Under the pieces are notes generated by a model that worked only from the letters and a program-made list of their open reading frames with translations, was not told where the DNA came from and ran no database searches. DNA of 64,000 nt, taken from NCBI GenBank assembly GCA_034509735.1, contig JACGWO010000005.1:15055264-15119263 (forward strand), given 5' to 3'. This document shows, one piece after another, positions 21,181 to 33,243 of the stretch. This stretch comes from Sesamum alatum (lineage: Eukaryota > Streptophyta > Magnoliopsida > Lamiales > Pedaliaceae). Position numbers and translations under genes: made by a program. Position 1 is the stretch's first letter. Each line of letters opens with the position of its first letter.

Positions 21181-21655
21181 ATACCGCAGCCGACCGCTGC
21201 CACCGGCAGCCGCCAGCCGAAGCGCGCAGGGCAGCAGGCCCAGCCTGCTGCCACTGCACGCGCGCCTGGTCGGCAGCAGGCTGCACGGCCGCGCGTGCGG
21301 GCTAGCTTGCCGGCCGCGAGTCGTGCGCCTGCCCTGCGCGCACATGCAGACACCATAGTCTGTGTGCGCGTGCGCCTGGCGGCGCCGGCTCGTGCGCGCG
21401 CGCATATAGGGCACAGACTCCTACCTGGCATAGCGCGCGCGCGCGGGCTTCCTTGCCTGTTTGCGCGCGTGCCCGGCCAGCCGCCTGCCTGTCGCCCGGC
21501 CATGCCACCCGGCAGGCTACTTGTGCGCAGCCATGCTTGCTTGGCGCAGGCGGCCGCGCCCAAGCTCCTCTGCCTGCGCGCGTCTACCTCGCCTGTGCGC
21601 ACGGCCGCGTGCGGCCATCCTCCGGCAGGCCCGCGTGCTGCGGCGTTTCTTCGTT
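21181..21655. other. long GC-rich island in leader (D)
   Basis: About 475 bp of GC-rich, CpG-rich sequence with runs of alternating GC, in a surrounding AT-rich leader, ending about 190 bp from the PBS. Open frames on both strands here encode Ala/Arg-rich strings, as expected from base composition, and I do not count them as genes. Confidence 0.75.
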
Positions 21656-21846
21656 TTGTTTCGATTTTCACCCCCCCATTTCCCAAGAAAAAACAAAAAA
21701 TCCAACAATATCAAAAATCATACGAATGTAAAAGCAAGAAAACGACATGCTTTAATACTAATACAATCAAGAATTAATTAATACATGCCAAAACACGTTT
21801 CATGCTTAAAACGCACGTAAAACCCTAGGCCTATACACCGAACCGG

Positions 21847-21858
21847 GTTCTGATACCA
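21847..21858 (-). other. primer-binding site, element D (one mismatch)
   Basis: Minus strand TGGTATCAGAAC; differs from the consensus at one position (G to A). One base from the LTR. Confidence 0.9.
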
Positions 21859-21859
21859 C

Positions 21860-22367
21860 TGAAAGATTGTGGATCGTCCCGGGAAATAGTGCGAATGCGG
21901 AAGCACGGTACAAAATTAGATAACAAAAATTTAAACATGCTTTTACGTAAAAATAAAGAACACGTTCAAGGGGTGTACCCTTGAAGTTCCCGGGCTTTTG
22001 GTGTATCTCATGAATTAAAAGCATAGAAACAATCATGGAGGCCACAGGATTAAAAATAAAAGAGAGAAGAAAAGTAAATCGGGACCTACCGATTGTCGTT
22101 TTCGTCTTCTAACCGGTACTCGTGTTGTTTCCCGATTTACGCCAAATCTCGTATATGAGATTCTCCAAATTGTGACACGCAATCCACCCACGTATCTTGC
22201 ACGTCGTGCTAGCGAACGAACAAGTATATTGGAGAGGACGGATTAATCACACGTTATTAATTTAATGGGATTAAGCCTCCTATGTTCAATTGTTCCAAGA
22301 ACAAAAGGACAAGGAAATAATATTCTTGAGAGAGAGAGAGAGGGCGGACGAGAGGAGAGAGAGCACG

Positions 22368-22404
<37 letters not shown>

Positions 22405-23861
22405 TGGAGTTTCATCATCTCTCTTATGGTGAGGGGCTAGGACTATATATAGAGGAGGAGTTTAATCCTCTTCAAACTCCAACTCTAAAGAAGACTATTT
22501 TGACTAGGATTTTGACCTAGTCAAAGTCCTAGTCAAAGTAGTAATTTGACTTAGTCAAATCAATCCTAGCCATCCATCACTCCTTTTTAATCTCAACCAT
22601 TAAATATTCTAGGCCCATTCAATCCTAGTCAAAATCTATTTAAATATTCCCAAGGGAAATAAATAAATATAATAAATATAAATATTTGTTCTAGGCCCAT
22701 TAAATTAATTTTCTAATAAATCTAATTTATTAGATTAATCCCTTTTATCTAATAAAAGGAATTAATTCTCTCCAGGAAAATAAAGGACCTGATTAAATCC
22801 AATTTAATCATTCCATATCTCCAAATATTTAATTCTAAATTAAATACTTAATGTGTGTGGATTGTGTGTGACTCTTTTGGTTCACCTTTCAGCTAGACTT
22901 TGTTGGATTCCTAGAATCCGCCCGTTACCATGGGTGGCCATCTAGCAAAGGTCCATGGCACTAGAGACTAGGTGAATATTCGGGGATGAACATTTAGGCT
23001 CTAACAGTACACTTCTCCCTCCGTCTATGGTCTCACTACTTAGGGTCTAGGGCACAGAAATTGCAGTTACCCATTTTGGACCTAAGTGTCGGTCTGTCCT
23101 TACTAAACTCCACAAGGGAAACCTTCCCTTCTGTTCAGTTACTGTGGCCATAGATTTTAGGGACAAGACACAAAACATATGTGAGGCTCAACTGTCAATG
23201 CCTTTTGATAGGAGATAGATGCTTTCTTTGAAACTACTGTCACTCTGTACACCGGAGGTGCACTAGACATGGCTTATGACTACTCAAGTGCTTCTTGGCA
23301 ATCTCTCACCATATATAAGATACAGCCCTGATATACAGGTAAACTCAGCAGTTACTCAAGTCAAAGGACTTGACCTGTACTGTCGAAACCGAGAACACAT
23401 GTCATACCTACCCGACTCTACTCAAGGTCCTCCGTAAGACGGTTCCCGTGAGTCACCTCAGTCAGTTGCTCCCTAGCAGGCTAACCCACTAACACTGCTT
23501 AGACCACCTTCGTCACCCGTCGATGAAATACGACAGCAGATGCTTAGTACAAGTCTCAAGGGGAATCTCGGTGCCCATTTTCGAGATTCCTTGACTTGTA
23601 GATTTATGGACTGATTCAACGGGACTGATTTCATGCACCTACCTCCAAGCGTAGTCCCACTCCCCGAAATACGTTTTCAGTCCGTAGGCTTTGTTTGCGT
23701 AGTGAACAGATATGTAATACAGATAAAGTGAGCACAAACAAAGTAATGCCAAATGAATTTCACTTCTTTAGTCATTAATAATTTATCAAATCCCTGAAAT
23801 TGTCTAGACATAGATTACATTTTGCCCGCCAAGATTGGCTACATGGCCACCTATTCTAACA
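21860..23861 (-). repeat. 5' LTR of element D (2002 bp)
   Basis: Plus-strand TGAAAG...TTCTAACA. TATA box at 22444-22452 (CTATATATA on the minus strand), W-box cluster about 22499-22560, and a (GT)14 microsatellite at 22371-22398 that is much shorter in the partner LTR. Confidence 0.92.
22328..22398. repeat. GA and GT microsatellites in R/U5 of D 5' LTR
   Basis: A (GA)n tract at 22328-22342 and (GT)14 at 22371-22398, just downstream of the TATA box on the element strand. Length varies among A-type LTRs. Confidence 0.85.
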
Positions 23862-23901
23862 CTTTGTAGGATACAGGCTTGCCATGCCTTATCCAATATG
23901 G
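23862..23901 (-). pseudogene. integrase piece of element E between D and the solo LTR
   Basis: 40 bp of integrase (the YLK...KPASY region) left between the D insertion and the solo LTR. Its last five bases, TATGG, are the left copy of the solo LTR target duplication. Confidence 0.8.
23897..23901. repeat. left TSD of solo LTR (TATGG)
   Basis: Matches 25889-25893. The uninterrupted site is seen at ~13703, where CAATATGG runs directly into CGTCTAGG. Confidence 0.93.
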
Positions 23902-25888
23902 TGAAAGGAATTGTGGATCGTCCCGGGAAAAGCGCGAATGCGGAAGCGCGGTATAATTAAAAAATAAATGCCGAATTTAAACATGCTTTAAATTAAAGAA
24001 CACGTTTCAAAGGGTGTGCCTTTGAAATTCCCGGGTGTTCGGTGTATCTCATGAATAATAAAACATAAAAGAATCATGGAGGCCATAGGGTAGAAAATTA
24101 AAAGGGACGAAAATCATAAACGAGACCTACCCGTTGTCGTTTTCGTCTTCAACGGCTACACGCGTTGTTCCCCGTTTTGCACCAAGATCTCGTTCTTGAG
24201 ACCCTCCAAATCGTGACACACGATCCACCCACGTATCTTGCACGTCGTGCTAGCAACGAACAAGTTTATGTTTTGGAGTGGATGAATCAACAACACGTTA
24301 TGAATTAACGGTATTGATTCATCAAGTTCTAATGTTCCAAGAACAAGAGAACAAAGAAAAATAATTTTCTTGGAGTGTGTGAGAGAGAGAGGGCGGACGA
24401 GATAGAGGGAGAGAGAGCCGAGTTGTGTGTGTGTGTTGTGTGTGTTGGAATTTCATCATCATGCAACTTGTAGGATGCTAGGGGTTTATATAGAAGAGGA
24501 GTTTAATCCTCTTTAAACTCCTCTTTCAAGAACTCTAATTTGACTAGGATTTTGACCTAGTCAAAGTCCTAGTCAAAGTAGTGTTTTGACCTAGTCAAAA
24601 CAATCCTAGCCATCCATCTCTCCCATTGATCTCAACCGTTGATTTAATTTAATTTAATGGAATATTTAAAACCTATTTAAATATTTCCAAGAGGCTAAAA
24701 TAAATATAAATATTATTTAAGCCCATTAAATAAATCCCTTTGATAAATCTAATTTATCAATTTAATTCCTTATATCTAATAGAAGGAATTATTTCTCCAA
24801 GAAAAATAAAGGACCCGATTAAATCCAATTTAATCATTCCTTCACTCCAATATTTAATTCCTAATTAAATATCTAAATGTGTGTGGATAGTGTGTGACTC
24901 TTTAGGTTCACCTTTCAGCTAGACTTGGTCGGATTCCTAGAATCCTTCCGTTACCATGGGTGGCCATCTAGCAACGGTCCATGGCACTAGAGACTAGGTG
25001 AAATATTCAGGGATGAACATTTAGGCTCTAACAGTACACTTGTCCTTCTGTCTTCGGTCTCATCACTTAGAGTCTAGGGCACGGAAAATGCAGGTACCCA
25101 TTTTGGACCTAAGTGTCGGTCTGTCCTCACTAAACGCCGCAAGGGAATCCTTCCCTTCTGTTCAGTCACTGTGGCCACAGTTTTAGGGACAAGACCTAGA
25201 GTATACATGAGACTCAACTGCCAAAACCTATTGACAGGAGACAGATCCTTTCTTGGAAGCTACTGTCACTTTGCACACCAGAACTGCACTAGACATGCCT
25301 TATGACTACCAAAGAGAATTCTGGTAATCTCTCACCATACCTAAGATACAGCCCTGATGTACAGGTAAACTCAGCAATTCCTCAAGTCAAAGGACTTGAC
25401 TTGTACCGTTGGAACCGGGAATACACGTCATACCTTGCTGACCATACTCAAGGTCCTCCGTAAGACGGTTCCCGCGAGTCACCTCAGTCAGCTGCGTCCT
25501 AGCATGCTAACCCACTAACACTGCTTAGACGACCCTCGTCACCCGTCGATGAAATACGACAGCAGGTGCTTAGTGCAAGTCTCAAATGGAATCCCGGTGC
25601 CCATTTTCGGGATTCCTTGACTTGGAGATTTCCGGACTGATTCGGGAAGACTGATTCCATGGACCTACCTCCAAGCGTAGTCCCAGTCCCCGAAATTGAT
25701 TCTCAGTCCGTGGGCTTTGTTTGCGTAGTGAACAGATATGGAAAACAAATATAAGTGAACACAAACAAAGTGATGCCAAATGAAATTCACTTCTTTATTC
25801 ATTAATGATTTATCAAACACCTGAAATTGTCTAGACATAGGTTACATATTCCTGCCAAAATTGGCTTACATGGTCACCTATTCTAACA
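23902..25888 (-). mobile_element. solo LTR, A-type (1987 bp)
   Basis: A complete A-type LTR (plus-strand TGAAAGG...TTCTAACA) with no PBS or PPT beside it and perfect 5-bp duplications TATGG on both sides: the product of LTR-LTR recombination in a former complete element. TATA box at 24485-24493, W-box cluster about 24540-24598. Confidence 0.95.
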
Positions 25889-25893
25889 TATGG
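25889..25893. repeat. right TSD of solo LTR (TATGG)
   Basis: Matches 23897-23901; E integrase sequence continues from here. Confidence 0.93.
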
Positions 25894-26600
25894 CGTCTAG
25901 GCCACGATCTTTAGAAAGTGCCATGTTTTACAACTTGGTTACTGTCTTAAGAATATGCGCAGATGAGCCAAGTTAGTTCAGTGAAACATCGATGAAATCA
26001 TGTCCAACAAGGTTCGATTCCTCCCTTATCAGAGACGCCGTTCAATTGTGGCGTTCCAGGAAGAATTCCACTGAGTGAGACTTCCATTCCCATTTAGATA
26101 CATCAAGAGCTCCGGCTAAATACACATTACTCGATCCAATCGAATGTTAATTTGGCAACCAGTTTGGTTCCCACTTCAAATCTAATTCCCTGAGCCTTCC
26201 AAAAACTCTTAGACTTGTGAACCCTCTTCTGGTCCTGTGTATTCAGTGACCACAAATGTCTGAGTAGATCCAATCTAACAGACCACTAGCAAGCATACTT
26301 TGTCCTAGAAAGAGCTTCTTCGCCATCTTCCTGCTCAGGAAGGACTTGCAAGCTAGCAGGCTCAAATTGTGTATTTCTAGACTCCTTCAATCTACTAACC
26401 TCCTTATCCTATCTAAAGGAATGTGACCTAACTTACATGCCAAATTTGTGAGTTTATCTTGATTATCCATTTTATCATTTGTTTTGAGCATTCTTAATCT
26501 AATTATGGGATAGTATTGAAAAAATATGCAAACAACCTAGCAGACAAGAATAATCATTCTTTGTCAAGCAAAAGAAACTTTCATTGATCAAAAACATGTA
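25889..26600 (-). pseudogene. integrase, element E (with a ~61-nt deletion)
   Basis: Alignable to D integrase over its length but without any long open frame. At 26218/26219 AGACTTGT is followed directly by GAACCC, skipping about 61 nt present in A, B and D, which encode FTDDHSRYGYV...MRY. The deletion is not a multiple of three. The identical junction occurs in F. The zinc region and GAG-pre-integrase follow to about 26600 in decayed form. Confidence 0.8.
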
Positions 26601-27736
26601 ATCCTTATTGTCCAACAATAGAGAAACATAATTTGATCATGCTAGGTTACATAATTGTGACCTATCAACTCTATCCTAACATGATCACTAATAGCTAAGC
26701 CTTACTAGTCCTATAGCTTTTATTGCAATAGCCCAGCCATTGCCTAGCTATAGAACTATATTCGTCTTAGCCTTCTACTCCTTTCCATCACCTGCAAACC
26801 ATTTGTAGGTATGAGCTCTACAGCCGGTATCCAATACCTAAGAAGCAGAATAGTAATCGTGTTAAAACTCAAATCAAATGTTCCTTGGTTGGAGAGGAGT
26901 TGAGGATACTCCCTCTTCCAATACCCCTTTTCACCACAATATATGTAAACATCTTTTGCAATCCTTAATTGCCGAACTACCTTCCTCTTTCCATTGCCCA
27001 TGCCCAGCATGGCAAGAAGAGCATTCTGAGCGCTTGCAGCGGCTGATTCTGTCTTACCCTTCTTCCTCCTCCAGCGTCCGGCCCCTTTGCCTTTCGCTCT
27101 TGAGGTCGAAGCCTCCCCAAGCAATACAGACGACGCAGACTTTTCAATCGTTGCCTCGTATTAGACCAACATGTTTATCAACTCATGAAGGTCTTTTTCA
27201 AGCCCATTCATGTTATAGTTAACAATAAACGGGTCAAAAGAGGGAGGAAGAGACTTAAAGATCACATTGATGTACGTCTCTTTTCCAAGATCAGCTCGGA
27301 GGTCTTTCACCTTCTCCACTAGTGATAGCATCATCACTCCATGCTGGTGTACGAACGACCCTTTTGTCATCTTAGCTCAGAAACATGCCTTCGTCGCAGC
27401 ATATCTAATATGCCGGTTCGGTACCGCATAAACGTCTTTCATGCGGAGCATTATCGAGCTAACATCATCCAGCCGATCATACTGTTTCTGGATCTCATTA
27501 GTCATGGATGCCAGTATGATGCTGTGGACCTTGCGGTTGTCCTCCTGCCATTCATTCAACGTCAAACGCTCTTCTAAAGAGGACCCCTCCGGTAAGACCC
27601 AATGAAGAGGCTTATCCAGAACGTAAGCCTGGTTTTCAAAATCGAGGACAATCCTCAGATTTCACAGCCAATCATTATAGTTTGTTCCGTCAAATTTATT
27701 AGTCTCAAGAATTACAATGAGTGGATTCTTAGACAT
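26601..27736 (-). pseudogene. gag and protease, element E (decayed)
   Basis: The start ATG is at 27736 (MSKNP position). Open pieces 27565-27377, 27370-27161 and 27124-26756 follow gag with several breaks. The zinc knuckle is ruined: CxxC reads YxxC, and the His and last Cys are both Tyr (YIYCGEKGYWKREY). Tyr for Cys and Tyr for His are single transitions. The protease active site is not readable. Confidence 0.8.
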
Positions 27737-27842
27737 CTACATTCAAAATGTAAAGCAGAAATTTAGTAGATTATTATAATATTGAATTCAAGTTAAGACT
27801 TGGTCTTTAGTCATTAACCCCTCCCACTATTTCTTCGAAAAG

Positions 27843-27861
27843 CCCACCACTCTCAAGTGGG
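27843..27861 (-). promoter_or_regulatory. leader hairpin near gag start (E)
   Basis: RNA arms CCCAC/GUGGG around the loop UUGAGAGUG; arm bases differ from B at pairs 2 and 5, both compensated. Confidence 0.6.
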
Positions 27862-28100
27862 GTTTTCGGGAAACCAATTTCTAGTGGGCTTGGAGTCCAC
27901 AAATGCAATTCTCCATGCCCCGCTTTTACGATTCACATGGGAAAGGCTTTGTGGGAGGTATCCAATACCTTTCTGATCCAATGAGATCCCCAAGATATTT
28001 TGCCTCGCTTCTTCACATGATTCTGAGGACTCCAAGCGAATCATGTTACTCAGCGTTAGGCCCGACCCATCAACCAAATCATATCTCAACTGTCAGCCCC

Positions 28101-28205
28101 CATGACTCGTGAGACAGGGAAACAGGAGCATATTCCTTTGTTCATAACAATAGCACAACTTTCTTCCATTCCAAACGTGCCACAACTTGTGAGACCACGA
28201 ATGGG
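28101..28205 (-). repeat. paired palindromes in leader (E), degraded
   Basis: CATGACTCGTGAGAC at 28101-28115 and CACAACTTGTGAGAC at 28191-28205; each has one or two transitions from the CACGACTCGTG form. Confidence 0.65.
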
Positions 28206-28496
28206 TGAAAGTAGCTTCCTTACTACATTGTTATGGATGGAAGGATTGGAATAATCAAACCATTTGATTTAATTCCATTTTGGACTTAATATTTACTTGA
28301 ATCATCCAAGTGAGAGTTAATAATATATTAACACCGAGACTTCACCATTATTAGTATTTTGCATGCTCAAGTTTTAAACATTCAATGTAAATAGATGCAA
28401 TCCAAACACATCATACATAAAAATATTAAAACATCAAACACATGCAAAAGAAGCCTAGGACACCCCTGTCGGATGATCACAAGCCCATTCCTAAGT

Positions 28497-28520
28497 GATC
28501 CACTAAGCCCGCAGTAGATC
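28497..28520 (-). promoter_or_regulatory. conserved 9-bp leader hairpin (E)
   Basis: RNA arms GAUCUACUG and UAGUGGAUC pair at all nine positions (two G-U) around CGGGCU. Confidence 0.75.
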
Positions 28521-29214
28521 TATGGTCAATCTAGGGTAAGCCTACACTATTACAATTTGTACATCACATTATCATTCTAATGAGGCCTTGTAAATCCTTC
28601 TTTTTTCTTCTTGCGCCTTCCGTCGTGGGCTCCGTCCAACGGACATCTTTTCGGCCTTCATCTCCATGGAAGCTTACATTTATTTTAAAAGATAAATAAA
28701 ACCATACAATCTAATTTACTCTCATTACAACTGAAAAGGAAACCCTAATCAGAAGTTGGAGGGAGTACATTAAAAGAGAGGAAGAAAGCCTTATTATTTC
28801 AAGGCTAAAAACGATAGAGAAGGAATAAAAACAAAGAGGCACGTAGACCTCACCCAACAATAAATTAAACATTGCATAGGCTAAAACGGGCTAGTGATCA
28901 TCCTTATTGTTTCTCAAATAAACAACAACAACAAAGCACATATATATCAAATATAAATATGTTAACAAATAAATACAAGATAACCAATATCTAAGAATGA
29001 ACATAATTAAGTGCTAAAAATAATACATTAATAATGCAATAGAAAAAATGGATATCATCTATACATCTAATGTATAAAAAATTTTAGTTTGGTAACCAAG
29101 GCACCAAAATAATTTTAGAAAAATCAAATTTAACTAAAATTAAAATATAGCAAAATTAATCACATTCAGAAAACAACAAAAATTAGAAAATTGAAATTTT
29201 CACAAAAGACGATG

Positions 29215-29325
29215 CAAAACGGCCCAGACGTCCCAGACCGGCCAACTGCCAGCACTCGCACCAGGCCTGCGCGCTTGCTGGCCAAGTGACCAGCCGACAG
29301 AAAACAGCCAGCAGACGACTGCTGA
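29215..29325. other. GC-rich island in leader (E)
   Basis: Moderately GC-rich block starting ACGGCCCAG, ending ~240 bp from the PBS and followed by a T tract (29337-29347). Same place as in B, D and F, different sequence. Confidence 0.65.
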
Positions 29326-29568
29326 ACGTTTTCCAGTTTTTTTTTTTAAATTTCTGCTATAAAACTGAAACATAACATGCATTTACAGAAAATCCAATTC
29401 TAAAAAATGCATGGATATCCATGATTTCAAAAGCAAAATTAACACATTTTCATACAATTAATCATGCTAGAAAAATCGAAAAATATGCTTTCCAAAAGCA
29501 ATTTAAACAGGTTCTTCATGCTCAAAACATAATAACATGTAAATCTTTAAGTCACAACACCGAACTGG

Positions 29569-29580
29569 GCTCTGATACCA
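29569..29580 (-). other. primer-binding site, element E
   Basis: Minus strand TGGTATCAGAGC, one base from the LTR. Confidence 0.95.
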
Positions 29581-29581
29581 C

Positions 29582-31028
29582 TGAAAGAATTGGGTACGGC
29601 CCGGGAGCGCAACGGAAGCGTAAAAAACGTTCATTTAAAGGCGTTATTAAATCGGGTTGAAAGGGGTATTCCCTTTGAAGTTCACAGTCGTTCGGTGTTT
29701 GTCAAAGCATAAATAAAAGAGGAGAAGATGCTGGACATGTGGCTAAAGGAAGTAAACAAAAAGATACATATAATATAAATGGAAACCAACCTTTTTATTT
29801 ACTACACGTGAAACCGGTACAAGCTTTTGTTCCCTTTCCGTTTCTCCTTCCCTTCACTTGAGGATCCAAATTAGAACCCCTCTAATTTGTCCAAACCACA
29901 CTATGGAATGTATATCCTCTAATCTATTTCTAGATAGAAGTAGAGAAAAGAAGAAGAAACACTTCAAAAACAACACTATTGTTTAGTGCCTTTTGGAATG
30001 TTTTTAAGTTCAACCTTTCCAAAAGGTACGAGCACAAAAAGGAGAGTTTTTCAAAGAATTTTGGAGAGTATTTTGATGAAAAAATTCGTGCAAGACCAAG
30101 ACCATCCTAGTTATGTGAATGGTTTTGTGTATGTAGAGTTGTTGAATTCAAAATTCAACTTCTCTTGTCAACATCCAAAGCAACCTACATACAACACCAC
30201 TATCTACCTAACCACGTACTATTATAGCAAATAAAACCACCCACCAAACCACATAAAGGCTGGTCACATGTGGATGATTTTAATTCCTCCTTCACTTGCT
30301 AAAAATTGTATTTTTTATGGACTAGGACTACTAGTCTTGAACATGTATTTAATATAATTAAATTAAGTACAAACAAAGTCAATTGGCCATTAATTAATCC
30401 AATTAATCCCAATCAAATTAAAGCCCATAAGTTTATTTAATTCAATTAAATAAACATAAGTCCATATACTAATTAATTGATCCAATCCATTAATTAATCT
30501 AAACCCGATAAATTAATCCAATTAATTTATAGGTTCTAAGTCCAAAAATTAACTAATTCAATTGATTAATTATTGGACCATCCATCAGATGGATCTCCCA
30601 ATAAATGATCTAATCATTTATTTTGCTCCTTGAATTAATTTAATCTAATTTAATTAATTCATTTCTTCTAGAATTAATTCCAAATTAATTATACCAAATC
30701 CATAGTGATTTGCGTGTGACTCTTTAGATTCACCCCCAGCTAGACTTGGGCTTGTATCCAACACAATTGATCAATTAAATCCAATTTAATTAACTGTTTT
30801 TCAATTAACCATTAATCAGAAAACGCCTGTCACCATGGGTGGCCGTCTAGCAATGGTCCATGGCACTAGAGACTAGGCGAATATTGCCGTGAACATTTAG
30901 GATCCCAAGTTCCATACGAGTACGGTCCTTCCATCATCCGTCTCCTGGTCTAAGTCTAGGGTATGGAATTTGGCGTCGGTTCCCATCCTGGACTAGACAA
31001 CTATGCTCAATAACTTGAGACACGTTTG
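29582..31028 (-). repeat. 5' LTR of element E, first part
   Basis: Plus-strand TGAAAGAATTGGGTACGG up to the insertion site of F; related to the F LTR but clearly diverged. Carries the conserved LTR block at about 30826-30863. It resumes after F. Confidence 0.88.
31024..31028. repeat. left TSD of element F (GTTTG)
   Basis: Matches 39546-39550. Confidence 0.93.
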
Positions 31029-33229
31029 TGAAAGAATCGGTACGGCCCGAGAACGCGGCGGAAGCGTAAAATAAAAGAAATTTAAAACGATTTCAAAGGG
31101 GTGTTCCCTTTGAATTCCCGGGCGTTCGGTGTATTCAAAAGCATAATAACATACATAAAAATATGCTTGAACATGTGGCTAGAGGAGGAAACAAAAAGGT
31201 ACAATAATTTAAATAGAAACATACCATTTTCGTTTCACATGTACAACGGCAACAAGGTTTGATTCTCTTTTCGTTCCTTTTCCGTTCACCTTAGGATTCA
31301 AATTAGAACCCCTCTAATTTGTCCACACCACAGCAATGGAAGTAAATCTAGATCTACTGCTAGGTAGAAGCTAGATCAAGGAAGAAACGAAAACGTATTA
31401 CACTATTGATTAGTGTATACGTATTTCTCATGTTCTCATTTTTGAATCCAATTCAAAGAGAACTCAAAAGAAGGAGAAAAGGATGGAAATTTTCGTGGTT
31501 TTTTGTGCTAGGGAGTGCAAGTTAGGAAGATGAAAAGTGTATACATGTGTTGTGTAGTTGTAGGTAGTTTCCAAAACCACCTACACATTAATGCACAACT
31601 TATGCTCAACCTCCAACCATGTTAGCACAATATGTGGACCACCTAGCCATCATGGCAAGCCACATCATTGCTTACATGGAGCCACATCATTGCTTACATG
31701 GAGGACTTTCAACTCCTCTTAAACTTGCATCAAACCTTTGAACTTTGATTTCAAGTCATGGATCGGTTTTGACCGGTCTTGATTTAATCAAATTAAATCA
31801 AGTGATCCATGGGTTTTAAATTAATCCAATTAATTTTAAACCTTATTGAAATCAAAAAGTTCATCTAATCCAATTAAATAAACATAAGCTCAAACACTAA
31901 TTAATTGATCCAATCAATTAATTAAACGAAACCCAATAAATTAATCCAATTAATTTAAAGGTATTGAGCCCAAAATTAATTAATCCAATTAATTAATTCT
32001 TGGGCCATCCATCCAATGGATTTTTCCAATAAATGATCCCATCATTTATATTCTCCTTGAATTAATTTAATCCAATTAAATTAATTCACTTCTTCCAGAA
32101 TTAATTCCAAATTAATTCCACTACTTCCATAGTGATTTGTGTGTGACTCTTTAGGTTCACCCTCAGCTAGACTTCGGATTGTGTCCAACACAATTGATTA
32201 ATTAAATCGAACTTAATTAATTATTTCTGATTTACCATTAATCAGAAATGCCCGTTACCATGGGTGGCCGTCTAGCAATGGTCCATGGCACTAGAGACTA
32301 CGTGAATGTTGGCGTGAACATTTAGGCTCCGAATTCCATACAGGTACAGTCCTTTGTCAACCATCTCCCGACCTTAGTCTAGGGCATAGAATTGGGTATC
32401 GGTTCCCATCCTGGACTAGGCAACTATGCTACAAACTCGAGACGCGTTTACTCTATTGATCGACCTAGGGAACCATTCCCTACTCGACCAATCGCTACGG
32501 CCGTAGACTTAATGAGTCAAAACCATCTCAGAGCGCATAGAAGACATAGCTGTCAAATACTGACAGGGGACAGATTCTATCTTGGAATCCACCGTCCTCA
32601 CTACATACTCCGACTGCCCTGGACAAGGCTTATAATGACCATATCAAAGACATGGTCACCTCTCGCCAAATCCAAGATACAACCTTCATATGCAAGCGAC
32701 TGCCATGATTCCTCAAGTCCGAGGACTAATCCCGTACTATCGAAACCGAGAATTCCAGTCATACCGACAAAGCCTCCAAGGCTTCCATATGACGATACTC
32801 ACGAGTCAGCTCAGTCAGTCGACTACTTTGCCAACTAACCTACTAAAATTGCATAGACGACCCACGTCTGGCACCGATGAAACTCGGCACTCACCCAGTG
32901 AATGCAATACTTAGTGCAAGTCTCTATACGACACTCGAGGCCCAGTCTCGAAGTCCTCGACTTGGAACGTTTCAGACCGACCCTCAAGGAGTTGGTTTCA
33001 TAGCCGCCAACCTATGCGCAGCTCAACTCAATGGCTTTTACCAATCGGTCTGTGGGCATTTGTTGTGACATTGAAACACCATTCAAATGTAAGTAGTAAG
33101 CACAACAAACACATTTTGCCAATGATGAATACTTACTTTATCCATCAGTATAATATTACTCTGATAAAGATCGACGAATAGTTCCCAGAACAACCAATCC
33201 AATTGACTTTCTGGTCACTTATTCTAACA
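31029..33229 (-). repeat. 3' LTR of element F (2201 bp)
   Basis: Plus-strand TGAAAGAATCGGTACGG...TTCTAACA, followed by the PPT. Contains a 22-bp tandem duplication (31658-31701), also present in the partner LTR and so older than the insertion. Confidence 0.93.
31658..31701. repeat. 22-bp tandem repeat in F LTR
   Basis: Two copies of a unit beginning AGCCACATCATTGC; the partner LTR has the same pair at 37974-38017. Confidence 0.88.
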
Positions 33230-33243
33230 ATCTCCCACTTGAC
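33230..33243 (-). other. polypurine tract, element F
   Basis: Minus strand GTCAAGTGGGAGAT at the inner edge of the 3' LTR. Confidence 0.87.

Larger units (their letters stand above)
19893..21846 (-). other. untranslated leader of element D
   Basis: 1.95 kb with no credible gene. It shares the leader blocks of B, E and F: hairpin GGAAA/TTTCC with flanks (20038-20052), paired palindromes (20270-20284 and 20350-20364), the 9-bp hairpin (20671-20694) and a GC island (21181-21655). The UUGAGAGUG-loop hairpin is weak here (only ACG/CGU at 20014-20030). Confidence 0.72.
13862..23861 (-). mobile_element. Copia element D, full length (10.0 kb)
   Basis: 3' LTR 13862-15836, PPT, pol and gag to 19892, leader 19893-21846, PBS, 5' LTR 21860-23861. 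The right flank (CTTTG, 23862-23866) is E integrase sequence. The left LTR lacks its terminal bases and is joined to another integrase copy at a shared ATTGTGG, so no target duplication remains. All domains are recognisable in order; gag, protease, integrase and RT each carry at least one stop. Confidence 0.9.
27737..29568 (-). other. untranslated leader of element E
   Basis: 1.83 kb without a gene. Conserved blocks: hairpin with loop UUGAGAGUG 27843-27861, paired palindrome (28101-28115 and a degraded copy 28191-28205), 9-bp hairpin 28497-28520, and GC island 29215-29325 followed by a T tract. Confidence 0.72.

Noticed and set aside
21141..21777. Long open frames on both strands (up to 181 codons) in the GC island of D
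   Set aside because: Ala/Arg/Pro-rich translations on both strands at once, no recognisable domain, no counterpart in B, E or F; explained by GC composition removing stop codons.
32392..32914. 148-150-codon plus-strand frame present in both F LTRs (also 38702-39154)
   Set aside because: Conserved only because the LTRs are almost identical; antisense to the element, no recognisable protein, absent from the related E LTR.
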